A stretch of DNA of 64,000 nucleotides, from assembly GCF_943734655.1 (NCBI RefSeq), contig NC_071355.1, forward strand, positions 209,769,103-209,833,102, read 5' to 3'. Numbering within the stretch: position 1 is the first letter of the stretch; the number at the start of each line of letters is the position of its first letter. This document shows, one piece after another, positions 46,691 to 58,276 of the stretch. The notes below the pieces were generated by a model, which ran no database searches, had not been told where the DNA came from, and saw only the letters and a program-made list of their open reading frames with translations. This stretch comes from Sabethes cyaneus (lineage: Eukaryota; Arthropoda; Insecta; Diptera; Culicidae). The position numbers and the translations under genes are program-made.

Positions 46691-47800
46691 CCTGGCGAGA
46701 AATCGGTTAGCTGAAGAATAATAGAGTCGCCGGAAAGGACCGACTTCCGGCAGAATTCTACAAAAATGTCCAAGAACCGCAGGCAATGGCTCTTCATTGG
46801 ATAATTTCAAGGATTTGGGAAGAGAAGAGACTGCCGAAGGAGTGGATGAATCCCCTCTACAAAAAGGAGATTGATTGCTTTAACTGCCGCGGCATTACGT
46901 CGGTCAACGTCGCCTACAACGTGCTATTTCAGATTTTGTTGCTTCGTTCATCCCCAATAGCAAGAGAATTCGTAGGGCAGTATCAGGCGGGCTTTATGGG
47001 CGCCCGTGCTATTACGGATCAAATTTTGCTCTTCGACAAATCTTCCTCAAATATCGGGAGTACAACGTGCCCACGCATCTTATTTTCGTGGTTTTTAGAG
47101 CAGCATACGATACAGTTGAACGCTAACAGCTATGGGAGGTGACGCACGAGTAGGGTTTTCCGGTTAAACTGACGCGGCTGATCATAGTTATCCTGGAGCG
47201 AGTGATGTGCTACGAGCGCGTTTCGATACACTCTCGAATCCTTTTGAATCGTGTAGAGGGTTGCGGCAAGGGGAAGGACTATTCTGTATGTTATTATCGC
47301 ATTGAAAGTGTGATCCGGCGAGCGGGCATCGAAACGAGAGGAACGATCTTGAGCAAGAGTAGCCAACTCCTAGCTTTTGCTGACGACCTCGACATAATTA
47401 CTAGAAACCTTGGGACGGCGGAGACAATCTACGCCAGACTAAAAACGGAAACTAGGAGGATATGGTAACAAATCATTGCGTTGATAATCAAATATATGGT
47501 AGGAAAAGGCTCCAAAGAAAGCAATGTTTGCCTCCCACAGATAATGACTATTATCGGCGATGAACTGGAAGTGGCTAAAGAGTTCATTTATTTGGGATCT
47601 CCGGTCTCCGACGACAATTATACGAGTAAGGCTATTCAACGACGCATTCAAGCTGGAAATCGAGCCTACTTTTCCCTCCGCAAGACACTTCGGTCAAGCA
47701 ACATTCGCCGGCGCACAAAGCTAACGATGTACTAAACGCTAATCAGACCAGTAGTCCGTTACGCACTTGAGACAGCAAATTTGCTTAAGGAATGGACTTG
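46691..47800 (+). pseudogene. RTE-clade non-LTR retrotransposon (copy 4), heavily damaged
   Basis: Starts in the linker (AGKDRLPAEFYKN, ALHWIISRIWEEKRLPKEW), then YQAGFMGARAITDQI, then in other frames AAYDTVER, VIRRAGIETRGTILSKSSQL, FADDLDII with the catalytic Asp pair, and GSPVSDDNYTSKAIQRRIQAG. At least five frameshifts or stops are present, and part of the GLRQG block is scrambled. It keeps RKTLRSSNIRRRTKL, which the copy at 383 lacks in part. It is more diverged than copies 1 and 2 and ends without the WAGHV tail, next to a GAAACTTGAA minisatellite. Confidence 0.85.
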
Positions 47801-47860
47801 AATTTAGACTTGAAACTTGAAAGACTTGAAACTAAAAGTAGGAATTGGAACTGCAGGGGT
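47795..47860. repeat. Degenerate 12-bp minisatellite
   Basis: GACTTGAAACTTGAAAGACT and similar units, of the same type as 39657 and 52725. Confidence 0.6.
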
Positions 47861-48164
47861 ACGGACCCTCTTCGTCAAACGTAAACACGATCCAGACTTT
47901 ATTGCGAGCTTTTATAAGAATTAATCCACAAGTACTCAAGTTTTTTGCTCCAGATAAATCTGACACATCTTGCCTGCACATGTATACCCATTTAGCCTGA
48001 AAAAAATATTTCGGAACTTACATTTCTTAATGGAACAATTTTTCATGCTCCAGCGGGAGTTTGTCATACGAAAATTCACTTCGTCATAAGCAAGATTTGT
48101 TTAGTTTATCCTGGACAAACAGCCATTATTTACAAAAATCTATGCACGTATTCTTTGAGCCGTG

Positions 48165-48485
48165 TGCAAGAGCTCCCGAGCAGGAGACAATACCTCATCC
48201 ACACCTAATGAATATCAAACTCAGCTATCATATCTAAATTTGATATTCATTAGTAATCGTATTTTAATAAAAAATAACTCATAAATATCTCGATGAGATA
48301 TGATACCTAAATATACTATTAATAAGTTATTTTACATTTTTGTACTATACCAAATGAATTACTGAATCAGCTATGAAGTTACAAAGAATGACTTACAAAT
48401 GCCTCATTGAGGTATAATACCTCAATTTGTTATTAATTAATTATTGTGCTGTTTTATGTTATATCAAATGAATAACTCACTAAGC
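48165..48485. repeat. AT-rich diverged repeats following a CCCGAGCAGGAGA motif
   Basis: The motif at about 48176 is followed by several loosely repeated blocks of about 100-115 bases (AATGAATA/ACTCA, TACCTCAAT/TACCTAAAT, CTATTAATAA). A reversed TCTCCTGCTCGGG lies at about 52382, also next to degenerate AT-rich repeats (51955-52370, TAGTATT/ATATT words). Confidence 0.45.
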
Positions 48486-48499
48486 AAGTTAACTTTTCT

Positions 48500-48530
48500 T
48501 TTTTGACGTAGCACTACGTCTCCCAGGAAG
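48500..48530. repeat. Isolated GACGTAGCACTACGTC palindrome-like motif
   Basis: Close variant of the end motif of repeat family X, about 415 bases before copy 2 of that family. It may be an end of another family member. Confidence 0.45.
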
Positions 48531-48922
48531 GTAGCTGGCACTGGGGGTAATTCCAAAAAATAAAAAAATGTGAGCGTCGCGTAAAAATGAAAGATTTAGA
48601 ACGCGAATAGCTCTTCCAATTATGAATGGATTTTGATGGTTTGAATACCAAACGATGCAGAATAGATGTAATAATTATATGGTTATTATAATTATATCAC
48701 TAAATACAGTTAAAATTAACGAAAATTTTCAATTTCAACTTCAACTTCAAATACATTTTCTTCGTGATTACCTTGCTTCACAAGCATGGAAGACAGTTAA
48801 CCACACCATCTATTAGTGTGGTTTCCTTTTACAAACAACGCATTTGTTTATTTATATAACCATTTGCAGTGAATGCCGTTTTAAAAAATTAGTGCATCAT
48901 ATAGGCTAACAAATAGCAACTT

Positions 48923-50232
48923 TTTGACGTAGGACTACGTCTTTGTTTACTATACTGAGATTGGGTAGCACTTTCTGAAAACGAAAATAAAAGTGTAACG
49001 TTTGCATGAAAGATTTTAAATACTACTAAACGACTGAACGAAACAGAACAATTTATATGTCGTTGGATAGAAAAAATGACCAGCAATTTTATGAAGGGGG
49101 ATAGAGAGCAATTTTATAAAGAACGTAAGAGGGGGGTTCCCATATACACATATTTCCACGTTACTCGAGAACTAATCAAGCAAACCAAACTTGGCAAATG
49201 GGGTTTTTGGAGGCATGAATTTAATTTATGATGGTTTGAGACCCCTCACCCCTGTGGTAGGAGGATAAGGACTCTCTTTCAAATAAAATAGAAATTTTTG
49301 CGTATTTGCCATATTTTCCGCTATGTAACAGGTGGTAAGCTGTGAAAGTAAAGTAGTGAAACCTTCTCGGAGTAGTGATGTCCGAAATTTTCAATTATTC
49401 GATTACCGATTAATCGGCGAGCGTTGTCTGCACTAATCGATTAATTCAACTATTCGTGCTAGTGGTATTCGATTACAAATATTCGAATATTCTTTTCATT
49501 TATTCGATTAATCGAACGATTATGAACGATTAGCGGGCATTATTCGAGGATTATTCGCATTCATATTATTTCCTTTGAACTATTCGATTAATTCAACTAC
49601 TCGTGCTGGCAGTATTCGATTAAAAATTATTCGAATATTTTTATAGTTATTCGATTAGTTGAATTAATCGAACGATTAACGGACATCACTATCTCGGAGC
49701 AAGAGACGGTGAATCGACGTCGCTAACTTACGTGCCTGTTGCCATGTCAAAAGAGAAGGAAATTCGAATGGCTCATCATATTTGCGATGAACGTGCTTTG
49801 GCTTTAAAGTTATTTGTAACCAATGACCCTTTTAAAGGCCACAAGCGAGAGTAAGTAAGATTATTGAAACATGTCAAGCTACGCAGATTCATATTTAATG
49901 CAATAATCTCTGGGCTGGTCATTTATTACTATTTCAACCTTAATGTGCACACAAGTGATTTTAAAAAAAATCTCTGTCTCAATGGTTGCAGGCGTTGTAC
50001 TTATGAACCCCCGTCCACGTATTTTCAAAGCCACCATTGCATTGAATGAAAAATTGAATCTGAATATTTCGCTCTTCTCTTTTAAACATCCACTTAAACA
50101 ATGACAGTCACATATTCTTATAAACATACATATACCAGAAATGCAGTTTACATTAGTCTTTGATCTAATGATCTGACATAGTCCTACGTCACCCTTTCGT
50201 ACAACCTTTAGGGCTGAATACCTTGTAGTTTT
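48923..50232 (+). mobile_element. Repeat family X, copy 2
   Basis: Same order of sequence as 18107-20170, from GACGTAGGACTACGTC (48926) to TAGTCCTACGTC (about 50179) and about 45 bases beyond (CCTTGTAGTTTTT). It lacks the 870-base block with two MITEs that copy 1 has, but carries its own 319-bp MITE (49373-49691). No conserved ORF. Confidence 0.7.
49373..49691. mobile_element. 319-bp hAT-type MITE with 8-bp target duplication
   Basis: Ends TAGTGATGTCCG and CGGACATCACTA are inverted repeats. TCTCGGAG flanks both sides (49365-49372, 49692-49699). The corresponding site in copy 1 of family X (about 18753) has TCTCGCAG once and no insertion. The interior has many ATTCGATTA words in both orientations. 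The 8-bp duplication indicates hAT. Confidence 0.88.
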
Positions 50233-51350
50233 TGTTTATGTTTTGAACATGGAGAAGAAATGATGAATTCCTATTGTGACTTCCAATATAGCACGACTTA
50301 CAGCAATTGTACAATAAATAATTATTATAGTAGACAGTACATGCAAAGTAAATTTGCATCTGTATGATGTTATTTTCTCTTCTATTCCATAAAAAATTAA
50401 AAATTGCGAAAAAATAACTAAGAAATATAACTAATATTTTCATAAAATAGGATTTTCTCAGCGATGCTTAGTTCCTGAGAAATGATTGTTTGAGATAAAT
50501 AAATGTTCATAAAAATTACCTTTTCCGGCTTTAGAATAACAAAAAACACTATCGTAAAGTTTTTCACTAAAACATAATGAATTTGCAAATAAGAAAACAA
50601 TATTTAAAAAAAAATTATTTGAATAAGAACATGGTTTTGTCGACTTTTCTTTACCACTGCCGTGGAAAATTTTCTGAAAACTGGTATTTTTCCTAGATTG
50701 CTGAGAAAATTTTCTTGTATCTTTACAAAAAAATCTTTGTTCTACGATGCTTGATTCAAGAGTTATGAATTTTTCAAATAAGCGATGTTCGAGAAAATCG
50801 GAAAATTTCCCTTAGAGCTTTCATGGAAAACTGGAGATTTTTTCAATAGTTTTTTTTTTCAATAAGCCCATAAACTATGCCCGTACGTCAAATGTCGTAC
50901 AATTCTAAGGCACTGCACCAAACCGAAGATCTGTGCGAAAATAATTGGTGCTGTGGCGTGAGCAGAGATCTGTTCACTTTACTTTCGGGACGTTAGTTTA
51001 GTCGATGGGATTGTTGTATCATATCACACGGTGTTTTACTTTCGGCAACCAATCTTGTGGTTTGGCAAGTGTTGAAGCCGCTTATGCGATTTATTTTTAC
51101 ACAATTCGTAATTTACGTGAATTTAATGCTTAAAACAGCGCACTAGAGCGAAGGCGAGCAGACTAAGCAAAATATTCAATGAGAGAGAGTGCGTTTTTAT
51201 TCGATAGTTTTGAATACTCAGCTGTAGTGACGTCATGTCAGGTACGGGTTTTACACACAATGGTGTATTAGGAAAACTATGTTAGTGTTATTTAAGATAT
51301 AAGTATGTAAGCATATTTCAAAGTGCGATTTTTCTCGTTCGCACAAACAA
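50233..51350. other. AT-rich sequence without recognised features
   Basis: Imperfect repetition of GAGAAATGATT/TTTCTGAGAA-like words near 50450-50830 suggests an old repeat. No gene seen. Confidence 0.35.
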
Positions 51351-51439
51351 TAGGCCGTATGAATAAAAGAGTTAGAGCATACTCTCCCATAAGATTTACA
51401 CGGGAAAAGCAAAGCAAACTGTTTTATTCATACGGCCTA
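51351..51439. mobile_element. 89-bp MITE with TAGGCCGTATGAATAAAA ends
   Basis: Perfect 18-bp inverted repeats enclose only 53 bases. The small ORF across it is not a gene. Confidence 0.7.
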
Positions 51440-52724
51440 ATGTTTGATGCTAGCGCTGCTTCGACGCACTATGGATCCTCTCCATACAAAAGCTGGACAA
51501 AAATAAACAAGTTGTCCGAAGATACTAAAATGCCACTTAGTGGTAATTTTGTGTACCTAAATCTATTTTTTGCATTTAAAATGTTCTAAAATTATCATAT
51601 GAACGTCTAAGGTTAATTAAAATTTTTATCAATACTGTTAATCATATAGAGCGAAGTCCTGTATGGCCGGACAGGCCTCTATGCCTATGATTGATGTTTT
51701 TAAATAAACATGAAACTCAGAAAACTGCTGGAAGAATATGTAAATTTACAAAGCTAACTGTGGTATTATTTGTTTTTCTAAGTATCGGCTAAATGAGGTA
51801 CACTCAAGTCACTTTTCACGCGAATGATGCGTTCCACGTAAATCGAAACAGCGTAAATTCCGAAATTCGCGTTAAGTACCGCGCAAATTTCAAAATCACG
51901 AAAAAACCCCGTAAATTCTTAAATTTGCGTAAAAAGCGATTTCAGTGTATATTAATTCTAGGTAAAAATACTAAAATGAGCAATTCTGTTAGTATTGAAT
52001 ACCATAGCAATAACAAAATGAAATATTAATTATTTTTTCTTATAATACTAAAAGGAGATATTCAATTAGTATTAAAAATCATCTGAATAACTTAACGAGA
52101 TTTTCCGTTTTTTTCTTAAAATGTCAAAATGAGATATAGATTTAGTATTGAATAGCATAGTAATACCAAACTGAGATATTCGATTGACGTCCCGTGTGCA
52201 AAAACATTTGATATTATTTAGGTTTTGCAATAGCAAAATCAGTTATTATTTAAGTGTTTATAGAACATTTTTTAGCTATTATTTTAGCTATTTTACCTCT
52301 TATATCAACCTCGTCAATACCTAATTCAGATATGCAGTTATTCACCCAAAAAATATCTGGATCAGGTATTCTTCAGTAATTTTCTCCTGCTCGGGCTACC
52401 CAACTACTATAAAAAAGTGGAAATAGTTAGAATCACAGCTCAAAATTTCAAGTAGTTACTCTTCGTCATACTCAAAATTCTCTTCGTCATACTGAAAACT
52501 GGTAGAAAAATCAAGAGGACTTTTATTTCTTGAACAAATAGTGAGAAATAGTAATTTTCTTACATAATCTTTTCCTCAATAGCGAAGAGACAATTCATAG
52601 ATATCAATACCAGGTTGGTTTGACTGTAATTCATATCGAAATTGGTTATAATGCTGTTTTCTTGTCGATATGTCTGGAAAGTAGACGAAGACCCACCGTA
52701 GACGAACCCACCCAGCACCCTACT

Positions 52725-52900
52725 TGAAATTGTATGTGGAATTGGATTCGAAACTAGACTTAAAATTGGTTGAATTGAAATCAGTGTGGAAATTGAACAT
52801 GAAATTAGAATTGAGTTTGGAAACTCGAATTGGGTTTGAAATTAAACCTGAAGATTAATTTATAACTGGACTAGAAATTGGACCTGAAACTTAGACTGTT
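52725..52900. repeat. Degenerate 12-bp minisatellite (GAAATTGAACTT type)
   Basis: About 14 imperfect units such as GAAATTGGACCT, GAAATTAGAATT and GAAATTAAACCT. Same type as at 39657 and 47795. Confidence 0.75.
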
Positions 52901-52979
52901 TTTACGTAATTAATTGACTATCGGCAAAAATAGTGGCAGATCAAATGCATATTTCCAGAAAAATTATATCATACGGGCA

Positions 52980-54800
52980 GCTTAGTGAAAAATATACTGA
53001 CGCCCACCCTTCTAGGGGGTGAACGCATTCGTGGTTTGTGCAGCCAACACGAACACGAACAATTTACCAGCCCGATATTAAACATCAGCAATTGTCGTGA
53101 GACTAGGTAAAATTTATTCCTATCGTTCCGGAAAATCACATCCAGTGCTGGAAGGATCGATGGATTTAGTCCGTCGCTCGGTTCAGATCAAATTCGGAAG
53201 GGTCGGCGCTCACGAGACTGGCACTTCCCAGCGATGACCCTAGCTGATTCCAGGTGCAACGGGCCATCCGCGGTCGTCGCCGTCGTAGTCGTCGTCGTCG
53301 TCGTCGTCGGCGGCGGCGGCAGCAGCAGCGGTCTCAACATAAACGGTCATCCGGAGCAGCAACTCATGAAAAGTCTGGCAGCCGCGGTCTATACTTAAGC
53401 CTTTGTCGGCATCTAAACTGCCACGCCTCCACCGCAACTCGACGCGTTTATTGCCCAGTGCAGGACCTTCTCGGCTTTCCCTTCCCAGCACATCCAACGA
53501 GCGAACCCGATTGGTGGTTTACGAGGCCCGATGTTGGTACCTCCGGGACACGGATCCAGTTCGCGCAGTACGGTTTTTATAGGTCTCGGTGGGTCGCATC
53601 GACGGTTCGTTCGCGTTCGAGAGCTACACGCGCAAAGATCGATCAAAATGTGGTTAAAGCGATTTATTTGCCATCCGACATGCAACTAGCAACAGTGGGC
53701 TGCACACCAAACCTGAACTATACATTCATTGAGTAACTGAAATCATGACCTTTTTTGCTAAATTAAAATTTAATTTCTAAAATCGTATTGACGGATGACC
53801 GCACTTGTCCTACGCTTAGGCTTATAGATACGAATATTTTTCTGCAATAAAGTTTACTCATCTAAACGATAAAGTTTAGATAATAAAGTTTCCCATTACA
53901 GTTGCTGTACACAGCCCACTGTCCGGGCGCGGACCCTTCGTGTCGCTTCCACCCTTCTGATCGGTAAGTGTACTCTTTTTTGTTCTTTCATTGCCATGCT
54001 GGCTTGCAGTTTTCATTGAATAACGATATGTTCGCGTGAAAAGCAGCACCCATTCGGCGAAGCGGCATCCTACAAAGGCATCGAAACGAACCAATGATTG
54101 GTTAATGATATCAGAAGATCATTATTTATGCTCCGTATTGAACACCGTGAGTTGTGGTCAGCATTAACGAAAAAAAACCTACGGTACCTCCCGTTCACCA
54201 TGTTCCCAGGACCCGCGTGGACTGCACGTAAAGGAAAAAAAAACACTCCACCATCCCGGTAATTTCCCCTGCTCTCGGCCGGCCAGCGCTGAAGGCCCGA
54301 GCGGCAGCAGCAGCACATCAGGTTAATTCTCACGATCTCACAACTTCACACATTGTGGGCAGCGTTTTACTTTTTTTTATGCAACGCAACACGGCGATCG
54401 ATGGTCGCGCTCGACCAGGCGAATTACCTATATGTGTATCCTTTACCGGCAATTTTCCTCGGAACAGTCACAACACAACTCCGAAAAGGATCCATCCGAA
54501 CCGGTTCAGTCGAAAAGCAAGAAAGGTTTTTTCTTTGAGGAATTGGAATCAAAACATAATTGACGGTTTACCGAACGGAAAAGTACAACCTATTAGCAGC
54601 GGATGATTACAGACCGGTGTCGTGTTCTTTCCTTAACACCTTGCGCAGGACCGCATCGCATCTCCTGGCTGGAAGCCGGATGCTGGCTGCTACGTTCATT
54701 TGCTGCCGCTGCTAGCTAGATGTGCCGCAAAGCCGATCGGCGCACAATAGCGGTCAAAGATCGCAGGACCATTAGAGAAAAATTAGAATACGACCACAAT
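52980..54800. other. GC-richer, apparently single-copy region with trinucleotide run
   Basis: This stretch contrasts with its AT-rich surroundings. A (CGT)n/(CGG)n/(CAG)n run lies at about 53271-53333. A TATA-like TTTTTATAGG at about 53575 is followed by GTCGCATCGACGGTTCG. ORFs of 160 codons (+, 53254-53736) and 85-90 codons (-) cross the run but show only low-complexity Arg, Ala or Asp stretches and no domain. It may be a promoter or first-exon region of a host gene, but I cannot prove a gene. Confidence 0.35.
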
Positions 54801-55219
54801 TAACAGAAGTGTGTGGTTAGCATGCCGCTGTTCATTGTGAGCCACTCAAATTAGATGCTTTAATGTACGAAATTGTTGCATTAAACAGCTTTAAAGCGTA
54901 ACACGAAGCCAATTTGCCACATTTTTGCATTCACATTTTATGGTGTGCATTTGCATCGAATATTTTACTCGATCTACCTACCTACCTATCTACCTACAGC
55001 TTCTCCGTAAGTCTTGCTTATTACTGTTAAGGTTGTGGCCGTTTCGCGAAATTTTTACTTTTAGTTACAATTTGGTATATCAGTAGTTGTTTTCCCTTAA
55101 ATTGTTAAAATGCGATTTGGATTGCGAACCATGTCATACTTTAACAGATGGGTAGTTGTTTTGGTCAATGAGAGTAAGTAATATGGGGATTGAGCTGTGT
55201 TTCTGTAATAGCGAATTTG

Positions 55220-55316
55220 TTTATTCAACCCAGGCTGAAACTGAATGAATTTTTGGTTTTCATTTTTTCCTATTTGATACATAACATTCATTCAATTTCA
55301 ACCCGGCTTGAATAAA
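55220..55316. mobile_element. 97-bp foldback MITE
   Basis: TTTATTCAACCCAGGCTGAA at the left pairs with the reverse of TTCAACCCGGCTTGAATAAA at the right, arms about 31 bases with a few mismatches. Confidence 0.6.
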
Positions 55317-55605
55317 AAGATTCACGGCTGAAATTGACAAAAAAGTCTGCGAGAAACAGCGAAAAAGGAAAAAATAAATTCACTATAAGCTAAGTATCCA
55401 TGCATTGGTAAGTAAAATTAGTTGCTCAAAACGAAGCTTTTGTTCTTACCTGCATATATCTCATTATCCAAAGTTACAATCATCGAACTGTCAAAAATAA
55501 CCTTGCGTCAGATCAGGGTAGTTTAGTCCAGACGGGAAATATCAGCATCTTTGGCTCGAGCCAAATTTTATTTAAAAGTTTCGTGAAATGAGTCACGGTT
55601 TAATC

Positions 55606-55988
55606 CGTTTCCTCCCAGCGTTGCGAAAACGCAACGCACTTTCATTCGATTCTAGAGAAGGCCCGGTTTAAGATATTAACTTGGACCCTGAGAAACAAAG
55701 AAAGATTGGAAAAAAAACTAATCGACCTGTTTTTGCTCAAAGGTCAGATGTTACATGTTACATAATTGCAGCTGTGACAAAACAACAGGTTTTGCTATTT
55801 TTTAGACAGTTAAGGAAAAATGCTCATAAAACTCGATTTTACCTCTATTAACGCCTAACCTATTAATCAGTGTTAGTAAGAATCGGTTCCTTGTTAAAAA
55901 AAGTTTGGTTCATAATTTTGATTATTTTTGTAATTTTAAGATAGGTTTTAAGCTTTGCGTTGCGAAAACGCAACGCTAGGAAGAAACG
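55606..55988. mobile_element. 383-bp MITE with GCGTTGCG ends
   Basis: CGTTTCCTCCCAGCGTTGCG and, reversed, CGTTTCTTCCTAGCGTTGCG form inverted ends. Each end includes a further small palindrome GCGTTGCG....CGCAACGC. A related AACACCCAGCG...GCGTTGCGGG motif occurs near 57690. Confidence 0.7.
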
Positions 55989-56384
55989 ATATTCAAAATT
56001 TGCAACGGGAACGTTTGTTTTCGTTCGTTCGCTGCGGTGTTTCATTTGATGTCGTTGCTTTTTAGTAAACAAATGAATGTAAATCTTATCTTTCGCTTAT
56101 TTAAAATATCCCGGACACATTATAAAAGTCTACATAACATAGTATTCGCAGCTTCAAACACTGATGGCAGATGGAGAAGCCGTTGTGATAAGAGCGTAAT
56201 AAAATTGTTAAAGTACCTTTGCCTCCGGAATATCTGGAGGAATTGAGTGATGGCAACGACAGTTTCATGGACCCAAATTTAATGTTACAAATTGGAACGT
56301 GTTGGTAGACATTTAATCATCTGCGATGACATGCATTTAGCATTCAAACTGCAAACTATGCGTCTAGTGCAAGATGGTCTCCAA

Positions 56385-56960
56385 CCCAAATGTTTCGATA
56401 TCTATACCTATAAAAAAGGATTTCTGTCTGTCTGTCCCTATGTTCCTTATAAAATCGAAAATTAATGAAGCGATCGGCGTGAAAATTTGCATGTAGAGGT
56501 TTTTGGGGCTAGGGAAGGTTCTCTCGATGGCAAAAGACCCCTCTCCCCACCAAGAGGGGGGGGGGGCTTCCATACAAATTTATGCCTATAAAAATGGATT
56601 TCTGTCTGCGCTATGTTCCTTATAAAATCGAAAACTACTTACCCGATCGGAGTGAAAATTTGCATGTAGGGATTTTTAGTGCCAGGGAAGGTTCTCATGA
56701 TGGTTAGAGATCCCTCCCCCCACTAAGAGGGCGGGCTCCCATACAAATGAAACACAAATTTCTGCATAACGCGTGAACTAATCAAGCAAATGGAACCAAA
56801 TTTGACATGTGGGGGGTTTTGGATGCAGGAATTTTAATAATGATGGTTTGAGACCCCTCAACCTTGTGGTAGGAGGATAAGGACTCTCACACAAATAAAG
56901 CAGAAATTTTTGCGTAGCTCAAAAACTAATCAAACTTGAGAAATTTTAGACTCATAAAAC
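56385..56960. repeat. Minisatellite, about 170-190 bp units, helitron-like type
   Basis: Two full units start GATTTCTGTCTG and contain TGTTCCTTATAAAATCGAAA, CGATCGG.GTGAAAATTTGCA, GGGAAGGTTCTC and a G/C block. A third unit of the AATCAAGCAAATGGAACCAA type follows. Also found at 18285-18690 and 49090-49310. The 69-codon minus-strand ORF over it is an artefact. Confidence 0.7.
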
Positions 56961-57005
56961 ATTAATCAATAACAAGACCACCAAAAACTATCAACAACAT
57001 TAAAT

Positions 57006-57340
57006 GAGTCAGGGCGAGACGGCCGTGAGTGTTGCCGGCGACCTGCCGTCGAAAGCGCCGGCCACTGCGGGGGGCAGCCCCCCGTAGAGATCATCTCTAT
57101 CTAGGTTTATTTATTTCCCTAGATCTACTGCCCTCTATTACTTTCCTTCAGTTGGGTCACCTCTGCGAAATGGTACTTTCTACGAAAAGATTTTCCGTGA
57201 AATGGTACATCCCGCGTAAGGTATTTCGCGAAATGGTATTCTGCGAAACTCTATATTCCGCGTTATGGTCAACCGAGAATTGGTGTTCGGCAAAATGGTA
57301 TTCGGCGAAATGGTTCGTTATGATGGCGAATATTTAAATG
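57006..57340. repeat. GC-rich repeat plus 15-16 bp tandem array (GCGAAATGGTATTC)
   Basis: The first 53 bases match 21948-22003. Then GGGGGGCAGCCCCCC, a perfect hairpin, and from about 57165 a degenerate array of GCGAAATGGTATTC-like units (about ten). The 102-codon ORF over it is not a gene. Confidence 0.7.
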
Positions 57341-58276
57341 CTATCCACTTTATTTTATCAGGCTGAGCGACGGGAAACAATTCCCTACTTTACTGTGAGG
57401 AAAATTTGTATATCAAAACACCCATGAACTCCTCATAAACTTGCAAAACTCAAGATTGTGACAAAGGTCATCCGAGATTCACGATTTATGTACAACACAG
57501 GTTAATTTGTGGCAATACGAAGTTTGTCGGGTCAGTTAGTCTATCATAAAACATAACATGTAGTACTCTATGTCGTTCATTTAATCTTTATTAATACTCA
57601 AAATCCCAAAAAAATTCCAAGTTTGATTTAACGGTAAAAAAGTATGAATGCATAATAATGAAGGTATGCAAAAACGGTATACCCTTAACACCCAGCGTGG
57701 CGTTTTCGTAACGTAGCGTTGCGGGACACAGGGTCCAAATTAAAAATACATGTCAGCGGCTTTTTCTTAGTTGACCTAAAAGAGAATTTTCCTGAGAGTT
57801 TCAACTTTCTATCCCTGCTATGAAAAGTGTGGGCCTGATGGGTTAAAAGAAAACATTTTTAACGTCATAATAAACGGATTTCGCGTCAACTCGTTTATGG
57901 TACTGGAAATAACTATTCAGAATTCAATGAAACTTAAAGCGAATTCATAAATTAACCTTGGTTTGGGCTAACTCGAACCCGAAAGTTATGGACGATATGC
58001 GCAGTTTGACAGTTCGACCCGTAAACCGTAATGTTGCGCTGTCAGTTTAACCGAGATGCATTTTAAATTGAAAAACTTTTTACTGTGACAGCTAACTTTT
58101 TCCAATATTGTGAGATTCAATCGTATATTCAAAACACGCCTACAAAATTCAGGGATTAGACCTTACAAGAATTTATTTTTTATAGATTTAATAACAATTA
58201 TGTTGTCATTTACCTAAAATTAAAAACCCCTAACAGTACGAGTTGAAGAAAAAGTTCTCCGTTTAATTCTGTTATA
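57341..58276. other. No supported gene
   Basis: AT-rich. A TTAACACCCAG...GATGGGTTAA pair (57685-57846) might be a small TTAA-flanked MITE but the inverted match is short. Confidence 0.35.

Noticed and set aside
53254..53736. 160-codon Arg-rich ORF as a possible nuclear protein
   Set aside because: Arg run stems from the CGT repeat; remainder has no domain and the opposite strand is also open. Kept only as an unexplained GC-rich region.
21763..57340. CRISPR-like array at 21763-21919 or 57165-57340
   Set aside because: Units are contiguous and degenerate with no spacers; eukaryotic context.
57685..57846. piggyBac-type MITE with TTAA ends
   Set aside because: Inverted match between the ends is only a few bases; could be chance.
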